From NCBI GenBank assembly GCA_039105265.1, contig JAPFFF010000057.1, positions 1 to 64,000 on the forward strand: a DNA stretch of 64,000 nucleotides, given 5' to 3'. The first letter of the stretch is position 1. The number at the start of each line of letters is the position of its first letter. The position numbers and the translations under genes were made by a program. Origin of the DNA: Tritrichomonas musculus (Eukaryota > Parabasalia > Tritrichomonadida > Tritrichomonadidae). Below, one piece after another: positions 21,130 to 31,648 of this stretch. The notes below the pieces were generated by a model. That model had not been told where the DNA came from, searched no databases, and was given only the letters and a program-made list of their open reading frames with translations.

Positions 21130-22250
21130 AGGAAAAATCTATACAACTGAAGATAATATTGCTAGTTTGACATCAAGATTGGACATGGATTTGTTTCAAA
21201 TAGACAACGAACTAATTGCTTTAAAAAATATTTTTTGACGAAAGACCAAATAACTTTTCAAAATACTGAGACATTCAAATTAGAATTACATAAGTTTGAA
21301 TACCCCATCTTTCATTCAACCATAAAATACAAATAAACAAAAATGCGATGAAATTTTCTCTAGTCAAACTACCTTTAATGGTATGAAGAAATGAAGAGAA
21401 ATGCAAATATTTCAAAAAATTCTAATCATAAAGTTATTACAAAAACGATAAAATGCTTTTTCTTATGGTCAAATTATCATTGGTAAGATATGAAAAAATG
21501 CTTTGTTTTATGATGAAATCTTTTTTTTTTTAGAAATGGACACCAGATAAAACAATCACAGAGATAAGCCCCATAAATGGAATCTCTTTGAGATTTTTAT
21601 ATCTCACATTCGTAATTATAAAAAAGATAAGTCCATAATGGGTTTTTTTTGAGAGAAATATCAATTAAAAACTTTATTATATGACTTACCTTTTTTGTAA
21701 AAAACTTTATCAATAAACTTAAAATCAAATGGCAGACGGTAGTTTTTTCTCTCAATTTAAATTGACAAAAACAATATGTTTCAAATTATATTTGATTTTA
21801 AATTTTCACACAAAAATTTATTCATCTATATAATTTGAATGATTAAAAATTTTATAGAAAAGCATGATCCTAAACCTGGTATTACACTTTTTAGCCATGA
21901 TTAATTAATCAAAGTTCTGCAAGCCAACACAAAAGATTGCCCAATCGAGTTTTATGCAAAATGACGTATTATTATAGAAGAAGATATTATAAATTTGGTC
22001 AACCAGATAAGAAACAAATAGGAAATGATGTAATGACTTTTCGAACAAAGAACTGCAGTTCTTTGTATTAGAAATCATGAAGCTTATCTGAGAAAAAAAA
22101 TAGATTTTTATTTTTCGAAGATTTACAATTGTTAACTTTTTGAATAGAAATATTTTAATTTTTTCACTTTTTGAAGCAGATCAAAAATCGGAGGATTTTC
22201 CAGTTTAGAAACAAAATTTTCATAGAATAATGAGTAAACGATTATTTTCA
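21130..22250 (+). pseudogene. Scattered coding remnants in AT-rich DNA
   Basis: Short plausible segments such as TEDNIASLTSRLDMDLFQID (about 21150-21210) and FIEKHDPKPGITLFSHD, then IKVLQANTKDCPIEFYAK (about 21850-21965), are separated by stops and AT-rich sequence. I do not recognise a family. These may be one or more old gene fragments; confidence is low. Confidence 0.3.
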
Positions 22251-22272
22251 ATTCAAAATAGTAAAAACATTA

Positions 22273-22874
22273 AAAAATTTTAATTGAATTATCGGGGGAA
22301 TCGTATTTTTCTACGCCACTTTTTGAAAACTTTTAAACTTTTTGAATACTTTTTTATACATTTTTTTTTCAATTTTTGCTAAATAATGCATAAATATTTA
22401 GTTCAAATGGCTTCCCAATTCATCCAGCAATTCAAGGAGCCTGATTCGGCTTCGCGCAGCCCTGTGGTGATCACTGGTGCGTATATTCCTGAAAAATTAT
22501 GTAAAAATAAAAAAAAATTATATCAAAAAAAGCAAATAGTTATAATTTTAAGAGAAAATTTAAATTTACGATTTTTTTGGTTAATTTTCTTAACTGAGTA
22601 AGTTAAATTTCACCTTAAGATGGCGGTTTTTTACTTTCCATGAATAGCTATTCAAGGATAGAAAAACCATTCAAAAAGTGGCGTAGAAAAAAACGATTGT
22701 CCGAATTCTCGTATAAACAAAAAATATATTTATCCATTAATTTGACTAGCATCATACAAAAATAAATAAATACAATAATATTGATCAATAAAAAACAAAT
22801 ATCCTGGAATAAATAACAAATGCTTGAAAAATAGATTCGACTAATAAATTCCTTTGAATAAATCTATTCCAGCA
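22273..22874 (+). repeat. ~185-bp dispersed repeat, copy A, interrupted by a Mutator-like insertion
   Basis: Bases 22273-22294 plus 22712-22874 match, in reverse complement, bases 40345-40179 plus 39691-39669. Homology ends abruptly on both sides. Copy A carries the 408-bp element at 22295-22702 and copy B does not, so each copy shows the other's pre-insertion state. No coding potential seen. Confidence 0.8.
22295..22702 (+). mobile_element. Mutator-like non-autonomous element (408 bp) with captured gene start
   Basis: The ends are ~32-bp inverted repeats with a few mismatches, both reading ...TCTACGCCACTTTTTGA inward from a GG-rich terminus. Direct 9-bp flanks, GAATTATCG (22286-22294) and GAATTCTCG (22703-22711), differ by one base. 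The uninterrupted site exists at 40324-40332 on the other strand. A 9-bp duplication with long inverted repeats fits Mutator-like elements. Inside, about 22410-22492, is a conspicuously GC-rich stretch beginning with an ATG and reading MASQFIQQFKEPDSASRSP, then VVITGAYIPE. It is unlike the AT-rich rest and looks like a captured 5' end of a host gene (Pack-MULE style). No transposase is present. Confidence 0.75.
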
Positions 22875-22879
22875 AATAT

Positions 22880-23630
22880 TGATCAGAATTCATTTACTAA
22901 AATTTCCTATAGTTATGAATTATAATAATGTACATTAGAGTTAAACATTGAAGTGAATTATCTTAATATATTGTTGAACAAGCTAAAAAATACAAATAAA
23001 AGTATTTTTGTTTCTTTTTATTTTTGAATTTCAATCGAAAACAATAATTAAGTTTTTTTAATAGCAATAATAAAATTAGGCTAGCAATAATAAAATAAAA
23101 AAAATTGTTCGAATGCGAATATTTTTGAATTTATTAAGTTCAAAGAGTTTGTCGATTTAGTTAAGACGGGTTTGATGGTCGTTTTTATATCATAAAATGA
23201 AAATAGTGTTTTTTGTTATTTGAATGAATTCTCATTGTTTTTAAAAACTTTTTGAATAAATATTTTCAAAGATGTAAAATATTCAAATTTTAAAATCTAA
23301 ATTTGTTCATTTTTAGTTCTATTTCAATAATTATTAGTATATATATATGTTCAAGGCCATGTTAAATTTGTTATTAAGCACCAATATTATATATTTATAT
23401 TCATTTATAATTTAAAGGATATAATATCCTTTTTCATTTATTCATTTATAATTTAAAAAACGTCTTTTAAACTCAACCACAGTTCTGTGAAATAGAACAA
23501 TTCAAATTTATTCAGCTAGTTTACCTATTTATAACCTTTTATATTGTGTTTTTATCAAAAGTTTGAAGAAGCATGCTGAAAATTATTATACTTATTGAGT
23601 TTAATAATGAGATTTTTTTTTATCATGCAA
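22880..23630. other. AT-rich intergenic sequence
   Basis: Homopolymer-rich and low-complexity. No coding stretch, RNA gene or clear repeat was recognised. Confidence 0.5.
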
Positions 23631-23644
23631 TTAGTTATTAAATA

Positions 23645-23835
23645 TAAGATAAGAAAGCCTTGATTTCCCCTACCTCAATTCCTAGGAACGAAATTTCATT
23701 TTGAGTCACAGCTTTAAATAGGCTCAAACAACCGACTATATATGTTTTCCAAGATTGAGAATCACCTTTTTGATGAATGATTTTCTGTGACTGTATTGGA
23801 ATATCGAAAAAGTTTTCATTATATTACATATATGG
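23645..23835 (-). pseudogene. C-terminal gene remnant, family unknown
   Basis: An open minus-strand stretch of about 55 codons reads DIPIQSQKIIHQKGDSQSW, then KTYIVGCLSLFKAVTQNEIS and FLGIEVGEIKAFLSYI, and ends at a stop. It is richer in GC than its flanks and looks like the end of a former gene. No upstream continuation or start is visible. I do not recognise the family. Confidence 0.35.
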
Positions 23836-23839
23836 TTGA

Positions 23840-25580
23840 TATTTGACTAATTTCTATGAGCATGAGGGAGTTTTTAATATTAAAAAAGCATTTATTTTAA
23901 TCAAATAATTAATAAATTACCAAGTATTAACTCATTTCATAAAAATCTTCCCTTAAGCTCTCAACACAATCACAGTAAAACAATTTGTTGAACTTAGCTT
24001 TTTTCTGGAGAAATAAAGCATTCCATACATTTTTACAATTTAGGCTATCAACTACTGATGATTGAGAAAGCATAAGGAGTAATCAAATCTATTTAATCTG
24101 TTTTTTATTATCAATTAAAGAAGGCGGAAAAAACCGTCGACGAAAGAAATAAATGTCGACTCTGGCTCTGTGGTTAAGATTATCTTCTGAATTTTTTTAT
24201 ATAAATATAACTTTTTTATATCTATCATTTGGCAGTACTTAAAAGCAGAAAAAATAAATATATGAGAAAGATTTTTATGTAAAAATGCATTTTTTTGAAT
24301 GAAAAATCCCGCCAAAATTTCAAACTAAGAAAAATTAGATTATTCTTCTTATTTCCTACAATTAATTATAAAATCATCACGTATAATATCTTTTAAATAC
24401 CACATTGATAATAATTTCTGATTATTCGGAGAAAAAAACACGTATTTTGCGAAATCACAAAAAAAAGTTTAAATATCAACACAAAACATGAATCAATTCG
24501 TGTATATATGATTACGATAATTGATAATAGCTTTTTTTTGGTAAATAATGAGAAAAATAAAAAAAAAAAAAAATTATAATGTTAAAAATTTTTTAATTAA
24601 GTATAAAACATCAAATACCTGCTCTATTCTATGCTTTTACTGTATGTTTTCATCTAGGTTTACTGATTTGACCGATTATATTGATTTTTATTTTTTCTTT
24701 TCTTTGATCTTCCGATTTTCTTATTGACATTTGGATTCATCACTTTTGAATAAATAATTAATAGCATAAGATATTTGTTTGAACCTATTTTTTCGTTTTA
24801 ATTTCTTGATTAAAATCCGTCAAATAAGCGAATAATTGAATAACCTTATAATATGGCTCCTTTGCTGTTTAATACTGACCTCAGATCTAGTTTCTTTTTG
24901 TTTTACAGCTAAGATATTGCTCTGATGTGCTTATTGATAAATAAAGAGCACGTTTATTTTTGCGATCAATTTCTCAATTTTCAATAAATAACGATAGTTT
25001 TTTTTATTGTTTTTTATAAAAGAATGCTAAAAATAGATTTCTTTTTGATATTTTCATTTATTTCATATGTAATATATACTAATATTTATATAAAAATAAA
25101 GAAAAAGCTAAAACTTATTTTTTTTATTTTTTTCACATCACTGTTTATTTTTCATATCATTTTTTCAATTTTTTCTATATTAGAATTGATTTTTTTTGTT
25201 GAAAAAAATATATTTTATTTCTTATAAAAGGATAATAGTATAGACGCGTTTTAATCGACTGATGTCTATCATATAATCCAAAAATCAGCGTCGACGTCGA
25301 TTTCCATTATTTGGGAAATCTTGCGACTCGATGATTTTTTTTCAAGTTTGAATAAAGAAATATCATATTTGGATTTTTTAAAACATTTAATTGTAATATC
25401 GTGACTTTTTCTTTAATATTTAGTCTGTGTCGACAGATAAATCCTTCGTCGACAGATAAATCCTTTTTCTTTATATTATATTATTCTAAAAATTCAAAAA
25501 TATTGAATTACCAAAATAGGAATCCATTCAAAAGTATGTAAACTATTCAAATCAAATTCAATAAAATAAGTTAAAATTAT
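23840..25580. other. AT-rich intergenic sequence with a 19-bp duplicated motif
   Basis: Mostly AT-rich with long T and A runs. One curiosity is a direct 19-bp duplication, GTCGACAGATAAATCCTT starting at 25429 and again at 25448. A small GC-richer patch lies near 25243-25330. No gene is supported; short ORFs at 24115-24315 and 25024-25227 are low-complexity. Confidence 0.5.
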
Positions 25581-25586
25581 TTTTAC

Positions 25587-25838
25587 ATGTCGCAAGAGAT
25601 TTTAAAATCACAGCTCAATCAAATTATGGAAAAGATAGCCCAAAAACCAATTTCGCTGTATTTCAAAAAATTACCAGATGAAAAACAAGAAAAAAATTGT
25701 TATTCAATCGTAATAACTCCAATGTGCTTTGAAATAATCAAAAATAAAATAAATGATAATAAATATTTTAATATAGACGATTTTACAAAGGATTTCAATT
25801 TAATTTCTCAAAGTACTTGTCTTTTTTTGAAAAAATAA
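25587..25838 (+). CDS. Short bromodomain-like protein (83 aa), probably truncated
   Basis: Residues 10-80 read like the first two thirds of a bromodomain. MEKIAQKPISLYFKKLPDE resembles helix Z and the ZA loop, ITPMCFEIIKNKINDNKYFN resembles the PMD...I..kl..g.Y segment, and IDDFTKDFNLISQSTCLF resembles the F..Dv.Lif.N helix B. The conserved Asn-containing end and helix C are missing, because the ORF stops just where they should begin. At 83 aa it is shorter than a complete bromodomain (~110 aa). It may be a 5' gene fragment; the surroundings are noncoding and AT-rich. The fold assignment is inferred from motif order. Confidence 0.5.
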   Translation: MSQEILKSQLNQIMEKIAQKPISLYFKKLPDEKQEKNCYSIVITPMCFEIIKNKINDNKYFNIDDFTKDFNLISQSTCLFLKK

Positions 25839-26370
25839 AAAGTAAAACAAGTATTTTGTTTATATTTATGTTTAGTTACTATTTTAATAAATAATATTAT
25901 TGTTATCAAATCATATTTATATGTAAAATAAAAAGATAAATAAACAAAAATTTCTTTATTTTTTCAATTCTTCTTTGGGTTAAAATGGTTCAAGTCAATT
26001 TTTAATGAATAAATTATAAAATATTCAATCTTTATTTTATTTTATGAGAAATAAAATAATAATTTATATAATAAATATGAAAATAAAAGATATAACAATA
26101 ATAATATATCATAAATATAAATTTATTTTCAAAGATATTAATGATTTAAATTTGAATTTAATTACGATACTCAGAAAAATTAAAATCTTTTTTTCCATAT
26201 GAAATGGATAATAATTAAATAATTTAAAGTAATATTAAATTATGTTTTTATTATATTAGAAAAATAATAATAAAAAAAGTAAAATATGAAGAATTGAATA
26301 TAATAATTAAAAATATTGTTTATTTGGTAGATAGAAACCGATTTTTTTCTATTAAAAAAAAAAACTTTAA
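25839..26370. other. AT-rich intergenic sequence
   Basis: Extremely AT-rich with nothing recognisable. No inverted repeat pairing with the downstream side of the neighbouring transposase was found. Confidence 0.5.
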
Positions 26371-27866
26371 TGTCATTTTTATTTTGTTCATATCTTGATA
26401 CCACAGTTAAATCACAACGATTTGCTTCCTCCGAAGCCTATCATTTCAGATTTTCTAGGATCAGATGAAGAGAAGAAAGCTTATCAAGCTGCATTTTTGG
26501 AAATGCAATATCTTAATCCTCAAAGCTTTCGAGATCAAGTAAAGATTTTAACCAATCACTTACATAATGATGAACTTCACGTGTCATATGATCGCATAGC
26601 GAAGCTATTTGGTATGTCCAAACAGTGCATTTGCAATCTGCATGTTAAAATATTGAAAGGTTCTCTACAAAATGGTCGCCCTTCTTCTCTGAATGACTTA
26701 GAGATTTCTTTAATAGAAAAAGAAATTGATAGGCTTCACATGACACCAGTGAGTCCTATTTACCCATCTTATGTGGACATTTATGATTTTGTATCTTTGA
26801 AATTCAATAAGACAATACCAATGGATACTCTAAGGCATATTATCAAGACGAGACTAGGCCACAAATACAAATCATGCATAGGTTTGCCACTAGAGATTGA
26901 CAGGTCCCAAGTTGATATAGAGGAAATCGAAAGCAACTTAGAGATACTAAAGCAATGAATCCAAGGTGTTCATTCTAGCTTCATTTATAATTTGGACGAA
27001 TGTGGCTATACAGATTACAATGATGCAAGAGAAAAGAAGCTTATAGTGCCAATAACATATACCAAAAGAACAGCTTGTTATCCTGTAACAAGGAAAATGA
27101 AGCACTCTAGCGTTTTAGCATGCATTTCTCCTAATGGTTATGTTGCCAAACCACTCTTTGCAGTTCAAAGATCAACCATAGATTCAGATTTGTATAACAC
27201 TTTGCCATTTAATAGCATCGATATAGTTCAAACTGAATCTGGTTTCTTAAATACTTCAGCTTTCAGTTACTAGATGGAAAACACTTTTATTCCACATGTT
27301 CGTCACTTAAGAGAACTTTTTCAATATAACGGTAGAGCAGTTCTAATAATGGATGGCTTTGTAGGCCACCACAATGGAATAGAAACATTAGATCTTGAAA
27401 AAGAAAACATTGACATCCATTTTCTTGTCCCACATTCGAGTGAGCAACTACAGCCACTCGATGCGGGAATTTTTTCTGCATGATGAAAAGATTCGCATCT
27501 AATATAAAAGTCCCAGCAGAATCAAGTAGTTTAACCAAACAGATTATTAAAATGCACCAATCACTGATGCAGGCATGCACGCCCATGAACTGCAAGTCTG
27601 CATTTAGGGCATGTGGAATTATCTCAGAAGTTGTCAAAAATAGGAACAAATACAAAGAGATTGTTTATCTTGATGTTTCAAAATGTTACAAAGTTCACTT
27701 TTTTGATATAAGCTATATAGATCAAAGGCTCAAGTTCAATTTACCATTGACTGAAATGCAAAAAGAGATTTACATTAAGCACTTATTTCCTGAATTAGCA
27801 AATAAATCTTTTCGCATTCCACTAGAATCTTATAAGAATGAAAAAAAAAAAAAAAAAAAAAAATAA
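26371..27866 (+). pseudogene. DDE_1 (pogo/Tigger-type) transposase, decayed
   Basis: The reading frame shows a DNA-binding N-terminal half (YDRIAKLFGMSKQCICNLHV, GRPSSLND) and a DDE_1-type catalytic half. The three acidic positions are NLDECGYTDY (first Asp near 26995), LIMDGFVGHH and PHSSEQLQPLDAGIF. The frame contains a TGA (26956-26958) and a TAG (27271-27273), and shifts near 27480, so the gene cannot give a full protein. No in-frame ATG is seen at the 5' end. It ends in a poly(A)-rich tract at 27840-27863. It is clearly related to the more intact copy at 46796-48139 and to the fragment inside the element at 29379-30242. Terminal inverted repeats were not found. Confidence 0.85.
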
Positions 27867-27925
27867 ACAGTAATTCTTCTTTTCAATTTATTGTTGATTT
27901 TTATTTTACTTATTATTTATTCATA

Positions 27926-27927
27926 TT

Positions 27928-27958
<31 letters not shown>

Positions 27959-27982
27959 TTTTTTTTTTTTTTTTTTTTTTTT
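27926..27982. repeat. TTTA microsatellite and poly(T) run
   Basis: About eight TTTA units are followed by a run of ~22 T downstream of the decayed transposase. Confidence 0.8.
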
Positions 27983-28224
27983 GAATGCAGGTTTTAAGAA
28001 TTATTATTATTTGTTATTTTAAAAAGTGGCAATTTGAATAAGCTTTATCAAATATTAGTATCATTCAATAAGATTTATCAAAAAAATTGAATTAGTCACC
28101 CCCTTTTTCTGATCGTCAGCCACTTTTTCTTGATACTCTAAATCAATTGGTTGATTCAATTAAAGACAATTCTATTTCTTTAAAATTAATTATTAAATTT
28201 TCTTAAAAATAATTATAATATTGA

Positions 28225-28977
28225 TTTAGGAAATTTGAAATGTGGTCGAAAACCTCTCAATATTTCAGATGAACTCATTCAGAAATTTTCAGAGATTCAC
28301 AATTCATGGGAAGGTGGATATAAGGGTATTGGAAACATATTAAATATTTCAGAATGGCATGCTAGAAAAATACATAATATTTTATACTCGCCAAAACAAA
28401 AAGAAAAAAAAAAAGAAATTGTACATGACTCAAGATATCATGGAACAAGGGTTAATTATTTGTGGCATTGTGATATCCACTTTTTGAAGCTCAAACCACC
28501 TTACTTTGAAAAGTTCATTATTTGATAGCTTTTATTGATGATTATTCAAGAAAAATTATTTATTTTGAAATTGGTGAATATAAAACAATGGAATTTGCTG
28601 CTCAAGCTTTGGATAATTGCCTCTCAAATTTCAAAGAAAATGAATATCCCTTTTAAATAACAACCGATAATGGTAAAGAATTTACTGGTAACGATTTTGA
28701 AGAAGAACTTAAAAAAAGCCAAATTTTTCATTATAAAATTCGTCCAAGAAATCCTGAAGAAAAGGCAAAAATTGAAAGGCGGTGGCCGATAGTAGAAAAA
28801 TTGAAAGATTATAAAGATATCCCCATCATAGTATTTATTTATAACAATATTTTGTTTCATTCAGCCTTAAAAAATTATTTTGAAGATGAAACTACTCCAG
28901 AAACAGCCTACAATCAACTTCCGAAGTTTGATATAGAAAGAGATGGAGTATCAAACATCATTGAATACACGCCTTAA
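28225..28977 (+). pseudogene. Fossil rve-type integrase
   Basis: The plus strand carries a helix-turn-helix-like leader (GGYKGIGNILNISEWHARKI) followed by a retroviral-type (rve) integrase core. LWHCDIHFLKLK holds the first catalytic Asp, TTDNGKEFTGNDF the second, and IRPRNPEEKAKIERRW the Glu region. The family could be a Maverick/Polinton-type or Ginger-type integrase; trichomonad genomes are known to be rich in Mavericks. It is broken, with about two interruptions, and is not flanked by any other recognisable element part here. Treated as a fossil; no terminal repeats identified. Confidence 0.7.
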
Positions 28978-29154
28978 TAAAAACAAAATAATTATTAAAT
29001 TTTATTTATTATTTATTTATTATTATTTTTTATTTTTATTATAATTTTAACGATATTTAAATTTTTAAAAACTGGGAACAATAGCATAAAGGTCAAATTA
29101 GGCGAATTTCAATTTATTTAAAAAATAAATTAAGTAGCTTTTTGATTCTCTTTT

Positions 29155-29215
29155 TTGCAACTTTTTGAGTATAGCATTTCCACTATAAAAAAATATCTGA
29201 TATTTATTTTTTCGA
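29155..29215 (+). repeat. Terminal-like repeat paired with 39507-39571
   Basis: GCAACTTTTTGAGT, then GCATTTCCACTA and AAAAAATA-CTGATAT, recur in inverted orientation at 39571-39507. The pair could be the inverted termini of an older element that now encloses the pogo-like element, the recombinase fossil and the foldback element. Confidence 0.5.
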
Positions 29216-29378
29216 AGTATTTAAAAACAAAAAAAAAATATAATAAACTTTTTATATAAAATTGTATTAAAAAATTGAAAAAAACTAAATTTTTATGCTT
29301 TTGAAATTCAGTTTTTATTGAAAGAATGCCGATAAAAAATTATTTCAAAATTTTCAGTTTTTTTATTCAACAAAGTTA

Positions 29379-30242
29379 CAGTATCACGATTAAGTGGTTT
29401 ACGACACGAATTAGTGGTTAACGATGAAGTGAATAATTGAAAAATTGAATAATATTTACAATACATGATGTATGTGGTTTACCATTTTTGAATAAATAAG
29501 ATAAAAAAATTCAATTAAATAGTTCAAATTTTAAGAGAATTGAAAAAAAATCAAAAAATTTATGAATAGACACTATCCTGAACCAAAACTCAAAGATGAA
29601 CAGCCACCTCTTGAATTTGTTACAGATTTTACAGGAACTGACAGTGAGATAGAAGCTTTTAAAAGGTTGGTCAACTCAGAAGAATATAAAAATGCAACAA
29701 CTTTCAGAGAGCAGGTCGGGTTAATTGCTGATACTGTTCGAAACGATCTTTATCATGTGTCAATAAAACGTTTTATTATTGGAAAAATCATTATTAGCTT
29801 ATATAAATCAATAAAACAGAGTTTAAAAATATTTCGAGATAATTTCCATTAAAAGCTAAAATTAAGACGATACAATAAATAAATCAATAAAACAATGCGA
29901 AAATATCTATTGTACTCTTAATTTGGATAAAACAATCTATAATTGTAACAATGAAATTTGTACTAACAATGCAAATCTTAGAGAATCGGATAATATTAAA
30001 AGAACTAGTAACGTGATATTTGATAATTAGCGAAATATAAACTTTTGTTCTTTTTTTTTAATGAAATAACAAGAGCCTTACTAAAGAAAATGTAAAATTT
30101 TATGTTCTTTTTTCTACCGTATATTTTTTTCTACCGTATTTTTTTTTTTTTTATATATATTGAAAACATAATTCAAATTTTCAATTATTCACTTCATCGT
30201 TAACCACTAATTCGTGTCGTAAACCACTTAATCGTGATACTG
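29379..30242 (+). mobile_element. Non-autonomous pogo-like element (864 bp)
   Basis: The ends are ~66-bp inverted repeats, nearly perfect, beginning CAGTATCACGATTAAGTGG. TA dinucleotides lie immediately outside (29377-29378 and 30243-30244), the target duplication of Tc1/mariner/pogo elements. pogo termini also begin CAGT. The interior encodes only the first ~67 residues of a DDE_1 transposase (see separate entry), so the element is an internal-deletion derivative. The near-identity of the repeats suggests recent activity. It interrupts neither of the neighbouring fossils visibly. Confidence 0.9.
29562..29852 (+). pseudogene. N-terminal fragment of DDE_1 transposase inside the pogo-like element
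   Basis: The 96-codon ORF has about 67 N-terminal residues (PPLEFVTDFTGTDSEIEAF, TTFREQVGLIADTVRNDLYH) that align with the start of the transposase at 26371-27866 (SDFLGSDEEKKAY, SFRDQVKILTNHLHNDELH). The sequence then diverges into AT-rich nonsense and stops. The catalytic domain is absent. This fragment ties the CAGTATCACG terminal repeats to the DDE_1 family in this window. Confidence 0.8.
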
Positions 30243-30295
30243 TAGTGCTTATTTCTGCAACTCTTAGCTAAAGACAATGAAATCAAAGCAAAATC

Positions 30296-30486
30296 ACTCT
30301 CTATATAGTCAAAACAATTAATTGTATGGATTTTTTAGAGGAGGAGCTTAATATGAATCATTGAATGGAATTTAAGATTGCGTTATTAAAAGGCAAGGAC
30401 GTTGGAAATCAGAAGAATACATCAGATATGTATCAGTTGATGCGGTTGTAGCAGGAACTGATGTTTCAAATGCATTAAAAATTTAG
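30296..30486 (+). pseudogene. Fossil tyrosine recombinase, C-terminal end
   Basis: The plus strand shows FRGGA, SLNGI and IKRQGRWKSEEYIRYVSVD. These match the HxLRxxGA...G...IkxxGRWkSxxYlxYi end of tyrosine recombinases (Crypton, DIRS/Ngaro or phage-integrase type; I cannot tell which). It is an incomplete and broken fossil that begins close to the right end of the pogo-like element. No other part of its parent element was recognised. Confidence 0.6.
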
Positions 30487-31648
30487 TTTTCTTTCAGATT
30501 TTTTTATAAAAATTTTATATTGAAAAAGTTTATTGTTTTTTTTTTTTTTTTTTATTAATTCAAAAAGTGGGGATAGTATCACTTTTAAAAACTTTTTTCA
30601 CTTAAAGTATCACTTTTTGAGAGAGAAAAAAAAATCAGTAACACTAATTTGCTTTTAAAAAAATATTCAGTAACACTTTTCCTCTGAAAAACATATCACT
30701 CTAAATTAAAAAAATGTTAAGCGCTGCAGCTTTGGTAGTAAGGAAACTTCAAAAAAATATATATTGATTGGCATCAGACAAAGATTATTTCTGTGCAAGC
30801 TCGCCTCCAAACAAGGTTTTTATTTGACATATCAAATTACAATTATCCAACACATCTTCAAAAAATGCTTATAAATTAGTGGTTATTATAGACAATCGTT
30901 TTTGTTTTTTATGTATTTAATCCTAGACGCGAATCTCTGTGTTTTCAAATCAGTGATTAATATCGAATAATCAGATTTCAGACTCCCACACTCAGATACG
31001 ATTCCATATCTCTTTAAATATTATTCTCCATCGTTTTTTACTTACGGTATATGTATTAGATGTTACATATACTAGTTTAAAAATATTGAATATTTCAATA
31101 ATATTCAATAAAAAATGTAATAAATAAAAATGTAATTGCAATAAAATTATTCTTTATAAAATGTTAATTTCAATTATGCTATTTTTATTTCTTTTTCTCT
31201 TTTTTTAAAGGAGAAATTAAAGTTTTTTGTTCCAAAAAATTATAAACGTATTTTTTACGAATTTGTTAAAATGTAAACGTGCAACATTATTACAAATGTA
31301 TCAATAAATGAATAAATATTTTTTAAATGCCAATATCCAACTAATTGCTATTCTGTTTATTGTATTTCATCAAAATATTGCAATTTTAAAGTTTTTTTGA
31401 TTTAAATATGTGGTTCAGATTATAATTTGAATTGTCTATGCCTAAAATTAGTTTATTTTACCTAATAAAATGCTTTATTACTACAATATTCAATTTTTTC
31501 AATAAATTTTAGGAGTTTTATAAAAATATCATATTGATATATTAAAGATTCATAAAAAAGAAAAGTGATAAGGAAAATGAAATATATTGTGTGATCAAAT
31601 TTAACAAGGGGAAAATGAAGAGAAATAAAAATAATGATTATGAATAAT

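Noticed and set aside
28022-28128. AAAAAGTGGC and GCCACTTTTT as possible inverted termini of a small element
   Set aside because: Only 10 bp match, and the word is too common in this window to define an element.
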